Below, piece by piece: positions 56,634-64,000 of a stretch of DNA of 64,000 nt (the first letter of the stretch is position 1; each line of letters begins with the position of its first letter). The DNA is taken from positions 20,561,867 through 20,625,866 of the forward strand of contig CM049308.1 in assembly GCA_026874595.1 (NCBI GenBank), written 5' to 3'. The notes under the pieces were generated by a model. That model saw only the letters and a list, made by a program, of their open reading frames with translations. It searched no databases and had not been told where the DNA came from. This stretch comes from Sipunculus nudus (lineage: Eukaryota > Annelida > Sipuncula > Golfingiida > Sipunculidae). Position numbers and translations under genes: made by a program.

Positions 56634-56928
56634 GTAGGTGTGATATTTGATAACATAAACAATACAAGTCACACCGCACATTCATACAGGTACGATACTG
56701 TAAGCGCGATTGTGTCCGATGTGTAACACTTGTTTTGTTTACATTTGAATAGCTTTCTCATTGGAATTCATGCGGTCTTTGACCTTTAACACGTGATGGT
56801 GCATAAAACATGTATGTTACAAGTGCTCTTTAGTTTGTTCGTCATCCTGGTGTCTGTCTCCGTTTCTCTCATTCTGTTTTTTTAATTTTTCTCTTTCTCT
56901 TTCTTTTGTTCTCTCGTTTGTTTCTCTC

Positions 56929-56977
<49 letters not shown>

Positions 56978-59276
56978 ACCTTTATCGTCCTCTCCTTTTC
57001 TCTTTTTTTCTCTCTCTTTTTAATTCTTTCTCTGTTTCTTTTTCTTTCTCTTCCAAATTTCTCTTTCTCTCTCATATCAACGAATCCCTTTATCTACATT
57101 TTGAACTTCCACCATTATAATTTTTTTTTTTTTTTTTGGGGGGGGGGGGGGGGCACTTCTGCTTTACTAGCCATGACAACATGACACTCAGGCCTTCTAA
57201 AATAACTGATAAGTGCCTGTGAGTCATGATGCAAGTCATAATAGAACACCCATTCTACGGGTCGGATCAAAATATTTGCTGTGTGGAAGTATATTTAATC
57301 AAGAGGCTTATTTGGTCGTGTTATATTTGCTCAATAATGAAGAAAAAATGTTGGTAGACAAAATTAATTACATAAGTAACCTTCATACTTCCCTATGGCA
57401 CCGATTCACACAAAGCTGTCAAGCCATCATGACGAACGCAGAGACAAAAAATCGAGTAAAACCAGCCTCGTTATTAATAACTGCTGCATGAATATACGTA
57501 AGTCAACCGTTAATGTAATATTTATTATTTTTCCCAATATCATAACTACATTTTATGTCTTACTTCGGGAAAATGACAGTTAGACAGTCAGATAAAAATA
57601 TTTAAAAAAATTTACTTATAAAAATGGCTTGCACATCAGCATATACTATATTTAATGCGAACCAAACAGCTTACACTGCCACCTCAACGTCTTCAGTTAA
57701 TTTTAATTACACATTTGGGTGGCAGACTGCCGCTTCTCCTGTAATACCTGACTGTGTATGCATACTTAGACGACTCTCCTAATTTTTAGTATTAATGTTA
57801 CATATTTTTTATAAGAAATTAAGTTAGAATAAATATGTGCATGTCTCTTTAAACATAGCACTCGCAGATTGGGCCTCTAGCTATGAATATTATAATTGGT
57901 CTCATAATTTTAAGATTAAAGGGGCCCAATCACTTATCTGACCTTCATAAAGTAAAGGTGATCCCCTGGAGCTTTCATAAAAATAGGACAGAAAACGTGG
58001 ATATCACCGCACAAAGGCTGCTTGTTTTGTTTGTATCAACGTGTTTATAATATGTGGGGGCCCCCAAAAATAATCAAAACAAATTCAACAAGGGCAGCCT
58101 GTAGCTTGTCAGTTAAGCCAGAGCTTTGCAAATGGCGTTTTGCAACAAGTTACCTTTGTACCTCCGAAAATATGCAACCTACCCCGTTAGGTTACATGTT
58201 TTTCCCATTTGTCAACATTGCTGTGTTTACAAACATGTTGAGGATAAACAAGTTCACACACCCTTCACGAACTTTATAAGAGCTTTTCACAACCAAAATT
58301 ACCATTAGATCATTAATATTAACACAGAAGAAGCCAAAAATCACATAAAATCTTTGTCAAAATTAGGTGATTGGGTACCTTTAAAGTACACGTATTTTTT
58401 TTGCCTAATTAGATTCTATTTTATTATATTCTATCCTCAATTGAAATAACTTTCAACATCATCGAGTCAATGGAAAATGCTTAAAATCATATATCCTAAA
58501 CAAATAACTGAAGAGAGGTATTTTGCATCTTTAGATTGCACGTATTCTTTTTATGATTACATAACTCTGTTGATAATATAAGCAATACTATATAAATCTA
58601 CTGTTACTTTAGAGAACAAATTATTCTCTGCATACCGGTAGCTATCAACTTTGAACATCAATCACGATAAACAAAAATTGCATTTTAGAACATTTTTATT
58701 AATAATGTTTATTCCCCTCCAACAAAAGATACAGAAACGTATGATTTAAAAGTGAAGTCCTGAGTAAGAGGCTTGAAATTAGGTTTTCTCCGCTTGTACT
58801 CTTACAAACACCTGTCAGTTTTATGTTTTAATATGATACTAGCTGATATGACTTGACTCGCACATCGGTACCTTGTTTAACCGTTTGTCCCGGGATATCC
58901 TGCCGTGCCTCCCACTTCATGATTTGAATAAATTATGATAATCGTGCACATGGCACCGATTTCACATTCACTATAACTCGGGTCATTGTTGGTACGGTCT
59001 TCATGTATGTATGGTCTCTCTCTGTCTCCTTCTCTCTCTCTTCATATATATATATGTGTGTGTTTGTGTGTGTAAAGTTGAGCCTCAAGTGCTTAAATTT
59101 TAGCGTCAATATATGTTTGTGTGTGTTTATACATATAAATATAACATATTTATTCACTGTGTCACATTCCGAAAGTGCTTACTATATATCCACTTATAAC
59201 CCGTTTTTAAAGCATGATCCTGTCTTACGGTTGTTTTATTATAAAATATTTTAACGAGAGAGAGAGAGAGAGAGAG

Positions 59277-59325
<49 letters not shown>

Positions 59326-61708
59326 TGTTTAATTTAAAGATTTAACACAATTTACCAATAACGTTATGAAATGGTACTATCTTAACATCATTTGGTACTG
59401 TAATCTGCTGTCTGTTACAGACAAGGCCTGGCTGACCTGGATGCAGGCAGCAGCCGGACTCAGCACTGCATCAGCCTGTCTCGGAGGAATCGGTCTCATC
59501 CTCATTATCCTCTACAACTTTATACCTAGATGCCGGACCAAGTTCATCCTCGTGGCGTGCGGGGTGGCCTGTCTACTTGCAGGTCAGTTCACAAGTATAC
59601 AAATTATATGTTAATGGTTAAATGTTTTGGTTAATTATCTGATATGACCCTGTTCATAAGAGTCTCATCTGACTTCACCTTCCTGGCCTAGGGCCTGTTC
59701 ATACCTGTAGCTATTTTCGGCTCCCTGGGGAGCATATACCCTGACACACGTCTTTGTATCCATTCTACCCGCCGCCCATGCACAATACCCATTCACTCTT
59801 GCGTTGAGAGATCGCACCCTTGTGGTAAAAACCTTGGCCAGGAGTCTTAGCGAGGATGCCGGTCCGAACGGATTTCGAACCCGAAACCTTGTGGTTACAA
59901 GTCCAGCGCCACGGCGCTCCATGTTCTATATGTACAAATAACAGATTATAGAGGCCAGGATTATATTACCTTGCCTTAGAGCATTAGTTGGATCCATCAA
60001 TGAAAGTTAACTTTAAATTTCCTTGCATGCATGTATATCTTATATCTAAGCTGTAGTATACGTAGCTTTTGCCTTTATATCCGATATCATGTATACTAAA
60101 CACGGGTAATTTTTTCTTATTCTGTACGTATTGGTATATTTCAAAATTTAACGTTTTAGGTTTCGAAACTACCGCCCACTCTAAATATTTAATCTGCATG
60201 TATGAAAATGAACCGTTGGAGACATTGGTGCGAAACCGGTCACTTACTTTATAAACTGAAGCGGCAACGAAAGTGCCGTGTTTGGCGCCATGTTTCGTAT
60301 GTGTGTTCCTGAAACTTCTTTACGCTTTCTTGATTTATTTTAAACCGTGGCTCATTTTTGTCTTAGCTTTAGTTTTATTATGATAAATCAAATGGTATGG
60401 CACCGTTTTTCAGTTCATGGTATACGTTGTACGATTTATGCTATCCAGTGTGCAATTAACCTACATGTTGCACTCGCGGTACAAGAATGTAAAAAAAAGC
60501 ATAAACCACTTTGACAGGCAATAAAAGTACACCCATCAAGTCTCCAAATAAAAGCTTGGAAATTGGCCCACTTTCGTCATGGAAAAGTCGTGGTATCACA
60601 GAGGTCAGTGTTCAGTAAATTTAGATCTGACACAATGGACTTTGTACACATTTGCATACACTTGTCCAATGCCCGAAATGAGTCCTGGACCACCGGATTT
60701 ACCAACAGTTTTAAGATAGCGCTAGCCTTCTTTTGCAGTTTTTATTTTTACTGTGTGCTTGCAATATCGCGTTTTTTAAATAATACACACTCTTTATTTG
60801 TTGCGTAATATTCCTATTTAGAAAAACCCGTCACCTAGTATTTCCAAAGTAAGCAGCCCTTCGTGAATAACTAAATTGCTAAACTGGGAAATGGGTACAA
60901 ATCCGTATAAAACATTTTTTTTTAATATAATGTAGCACGCAGGGGAATTCAATTAAAATAAAAGAAATAAAGTAAAATGCTTTGGGGCCCAGTAATTGTC
61001 TAGACCCACTGTCCTGGTAGAAAGTTTTTGCCAACTCCGAGCTCTGCTTGTCCGAATTAGTAAATAATTCGCCCAATATTATTCCATGTATACAGAAGAT
61101 AACATATACTCTACATACCTACATTGCATTAAACATAGAGCTTAAGTGTTTTTCTTTGTGTGCTTTGGACTTGCATATGAATGAACAGGTAAGTACCCGT
61201 ATAGCCAAACGTGAGCAAATTAAACCAAGTAAACTTAAGGTGTGTCAAGTGGCAACCGACCTTCTTTTTTTCTGGCGTACCCAAACTTCAGGGAACATAG
61301 TCCAGACACGCAACACTTCATATACATGCACACACTGCATGTATGTTTGTGTGTAAGGAAACTGAAAAAAAAAATCTTACATAAAATTGTCATGATTGTA
61401 ACGATGAGAAAAAAAACTATCATGGTAATATCAGCTGTCTGACTTTTAGTTTGAATGAACGGGAGTGAAAATATCAGTGATCTAAACACATATAGGCCAA
61501 CTTTACTCCGATTTGATTGGTGTTAAGGATTCGAAATACATTCATACATTATACTGGAAAACCTCTGATTAGCGACAACCTCATTATAACGACCACTTTT
61601 TCACGGTTCAAATATTTGTTCCTCTTTTTATCAGACTTCGCTTAGACGACCACCTCAAAAATGCGAACACTTTATGAAAGTCCCGTTCGTGGTCGTAATT
61701 TCGAGGTT

Positions 61709-61766
<58 letters not shown>

Positions 61767-62331
61767 TTATTATTATTATTATGTATGTTTATATGTGTGT
61801 ATATAGGTCTGCATTTTCAGGCCCCTTTAATGATTGATTACATTTTTAATAAAAATAATCAACTCGTTCGAAATTCACTTGGGTCCCATCCAAATTTCCT
61901 GCGCAAATATAACTGCGCAAATATAATTAATTCCTTAAATAATGGATAAACTCTTTTTGGGTTATTATATGGTGAGATCTCGAAAATTGAAAACTCACGA
62001 ATATGAAACCAACCAAAGTAAGCAGGATTATTATTAGAAGTAAAATAATTTAGTTATGAAATTAACCGCCAGATGGCAGCAGTGATTTTTCTTCATCTCT
62101 TGAACTTTTTCAATATAGGTTTTCATATCTATATATATTTTTTCAGGTATCGTTCAGCTGGTGGCCGTTATTCTATGGGGAGTGAGGGTTCAGTCGATGA
62201 AGGAAAGCAAGAACGAGTTCGGGTTCGCTCTGGCGGCGGTCCACGCTGTAGTGATGGTCTGGGCGGCCATTGTCTGCTTCTTTGAATCTAGCAAATTACA
62301 TTATGGAGGATGGAACGTGAATTCTAAATAA
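56465..62331 (+). CDS. Claudin/PMP22/EMP-family four-transmembrane protein, complete
   Basis: Three exons with phase-1 GT-AG introns give 516 nt, 171 residues plus stop, typical for the PMP22/EMP branch. Helix 1 is at about residues 8-27. The first extracellular loop carries the family signature: W31, G39-L40-W41, C44 and C51, the two cysteines expected to form a disulphide. A single N-glycosylation sequon NST (N47) lies between those cysteines. Helix 2 is at about 63-90, helix 3 about 97-120 and helix 4 about 134-155. The short cytoplasmic tail ends NVNSK, with no PDZ-binding YV end of the classical claudin type. Expected role: plasma-membrane or junctional protein. I cannot choose between claudin-like, PMP22/EMP-like and related branches. 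An AATAAA overlaps the stop codon (62327-62332) and another lies at 62829. Confidence 0.85.
56921..56974. repeat. (TC)n microsatellite, claudin-like intron 1
   Basis: A pure to slightly interrupted CT tract followed by T/C-rich sequence to about 57075. Open frames on both strands are low-complexity artefacts. A T-run and 16 G follow at 57121-57153. Confidence 0.95.
57920..58380 (+). mobile_element. TTAA-family non-autonomous DNA element (claudin-like intron 1)
   Basis: The cleanest copy. Flanking TTAA is at 57916-57919 and 58381-58384, with inverted ends AGGGGCCCAATCAC and GTGATTGGGTACCT. It matches 39668-40348 in the interior. A TTAA target with these ends fits Kolobok- or piggyBac-type elements. 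No transposase is encoded in the 461 bp. Confidence 0.8.
59253..59322. repeat. (GA)n microsatellite, claudin-like intron 1
   Basis: About 70 bp of GA with one interruption, ending about 100 bp before exon 2. Confidence 0.95.
59421..59582 (+). CDS. Claudin-like exon 2 (residues 57-111)
   Basis: The acceptor is CTGTTACAG. It encodes DKAWLTWMQAAAGL, helix 2, and the first part of helix 3 through VACLLA. The donor is GTCAGT at 59583. Confidence 0.85.
59680..59923 (-). mobile_element. tRNA-derived SINE (claudin-like intron 2)
   Basis: On the minus strand: box A-like TGGCGCTGGACTTG (59898-59911) and box B GGGTTCGAAATCC (59870-59882). A tRNA-unrelated body follows with GCTCCCCAGGGAGCC and ends near CCTAGGCCAGGAAGG. 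It is inserted about 100 bp after exon 2, antisense to the gene. A diverged relative lies at 26735-26920. Confidence 0.65.
61554..61712 (-). mobile_element. pogo/Tc1-like MITE, copy 2 (claudin-like intron 2)
   Basis: The reverse complement matches 41155-41331: GTGAAACCTCG at one end, a GTTCGCATTTTTGAGGTGG segment, and a GAACCGTGAAAAAGTGG-like segment. It is flanked by TA and runs straight into a (TA)n tract. Confidence 0.65.
61713..61758. repeat. (TA)n microsatellite, claudin-like intron 2
   Basis: Alternating TA of about 45 bp abutting the MITE, followed by a short (TTA)n tract. Confidence 0.95.
62147..62331 (+). CDS. Claudin-like exon 3 (residues 111-171) and stop
   Basis: The acceptor is ATTTTTTCAG. 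It encodes GIVQLVAVILWGVRV, the second extracellular loop (KESKNEFG), helix 4 (AVHAVVMVWAAIVCFF) and the tail, ending TAA. Confidence 0.85.
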
Positions 62332-64000
62332 AACTCTACTGTCTGTATGCATACTATCAAAATACTCAAAGCAATTCCCCTCAGTGGCCCAGCCGTTACG
62401 ATATAATCACAGACTGGATGTTCCTGCATGAATCTTGCCGAATGAAACTTGTAAGTTTCACTAATGAAACCTTGCACTTCTGTTTATATTGATATTAATA
62501 GAATGAGCTATATTTGTAAAAAAGAAAAAACAGTTTCCAAGGACCAACACCTAATCTTGCAGATAATAAATTCAATTAATGTAGTATTTGAAATGAACAT
62601 CATGTTGACTCGGTTACTTAGTAACTGACACATTATAGATACTTTATTATAGATAAATCTCGGAATTTTAAATATCCAGGAGTTAAAAAAGATTTGGTAA
62701 ATGAATAAGAAGGACTAAATTTAACATCGTCAGAAGAAAGAGGAACGTAAAAAAAGTATTTATGATGTAAAGCTAACGAATTATTTCATACTATTTTGCT
62801 GGAATGTTCTTTCATTTTGGCAAATGTCAAATAAAGAAAAAAAAATCCCAATTCAAACTGACAGGCACCCAATGCTGCATGTGACCTACGACATGTCCTC
62901 AAATTTCCTGTGCCATCTCTTTGAACCGTAGAGTTTGTCTGAGATATGCTCAGGTATTTTAAGGTGCTTGTCAACAATGCGTTGCAACTAGAAAGCTAGC
63001 TACAGGCCTGTGACGCAAACAAATATTTTTTCTTCTTGTTTGTGTTTCAGCCCCTAAGGGTGGATAGTTAACCCTGTAATGTTTGGTCAGATCTCACCAA
63101 AGTGGTTCAAATCATGGTATATGGCATTCAGCATGGGGACATGCAACAACCGCGGCATAATACATTGTTGATTATATTAGGACATAAATTGTTACTTAAT
63201 GTTCAGTATGTATGTAAATATTTGGCACTTATTCTTAAGAAAACCAGACACATATAATTGTTACCTCCATGGGACCCTAGTTACAGCCTGGTAAGGCATG
63301 CTGGGGAGGCTTAGGAGGGTCTATTCTTGGGCGACGTCATGGGAATATATAAGGAAACCACCATCTGTGATGTGATTTTTGATAATTTCCTTAGATCCCC
63401 TTTAAATTTGCATGAGATTTTCTGAGGGGTTGTGTCGAAAGAGGGGAAACTCCCCCCCCCCCCCCCCCCGGTGTTCGGACTCCATTCCTGAATGCCTCAT
63501 ATCAGTGGCCACGATGTGGAATGAGGGTGCATTGTAGCTGAGGACAGAACCAGCCAGATGGAAGGTCCGTTAGCGTACCGCAATCTTATACTTTCCATTA
63601 GTTATATAATAAGCAAAATGGCTTGTGTAGCCAGTCTAGAGTATGGACACAAAATAGCACCGGGAACCAGTCCAATATCAAGTAAAGTCAAACGGATTAA
63701 TCCGGCTAGTGTTATAAAGAAAAGTTAGCATCGTGTAGGTATATTTGGTGGTAAATTGTATACATAAAACATTATTTTCAGAGCATAATGAATGATGTAT
63801 ATTGTCTTTCCTTTTTTATATACAAGCTCAACCTCAGGGAAATCGTATACGTGCAATTTGGTATATATACCAAAATCAGATTATAACAGGTATCATGTTA
63901 TGGGTAGCGGAAGGTTACAATCAAGGACCAAATTACACACCAGACTCTCTTGTGATTTTGCCGTTTCCATCACCTATGTTAGGATTTGCAATATATCTGC
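62332..64000. other. 3' flank of the claudin-like gene, nothing else recognised
   Basis: A run of 18 C lies at 63452-63469. No exon, RNA gene or bounded repeat was recognised. Confidence 0.45.

Overview
This 64 kb window is animal nuclear DNA: AT-rich, intron-bearing and dense in microsatellites and transposable-element remnants. A mitochondrial-clan cytochrome P450 and a claudin/PMP22-type four-helix protein, both with GT-AG introns, make it metazoan. The style of the repeats (tRNA-derived SINEs, AGGTCA-rich modular repeats, many (TA)n and poly(G) tracts) suggests a mollusc, probably a bivalve. That placement is an inference from recognised repeat style, not a database result.

Layout. From 1 to 28.5 kb I find no protein gene. 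This part holds repeats, the most striking being a 1.56 kb insertion (3772-5332) of tandem 305-bp units. Each unit carries a tRNA-like sequence with an upstream TATA box, an upstream CRE and a downstream T5 Pol III terminator. The last unit is inverted, and the whole block is flanked by a perfect 14-bp target-site duplication. A 27-bp minisatellite (10088-10490) turns out to be an internal expansion inside one copy of a dispersed repeat whose unexpanded copy lies at 16690-17190.

From 28.5 to 50.8 kb a complete mitochondrial P450 gene can be assembled on the + strand from nine exons whose splice phases all agree (520 codons plus stop). Its introns carry an array of nuclear-receptor half-sites in modular repeats (intron 2), a CpG-rich inverted-repeat element with 15-bp terminal repeats (intron 4), TTAA-flanked elements (introns 2 and 6), a TACCGAGCGCT foldback and a solo-LTR candidate (both in intron 8).

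From 50.9 to 56.4 kb there is no recognisable gene, only a recent 163-bp tandem duplication and a tRNA-derived SINE. From 56.5 to 62.3 kb a three-exon, 171-residue claudin/PMP22-family gene lies on the + strand. Its introns hold microsatellites, another TTAA-flanked element, a SINE and a pogo-like MITE. The last 1.7 kb has no gene I can recognise. The two genes share orientation, but nothing in the sequence shows that they work together.
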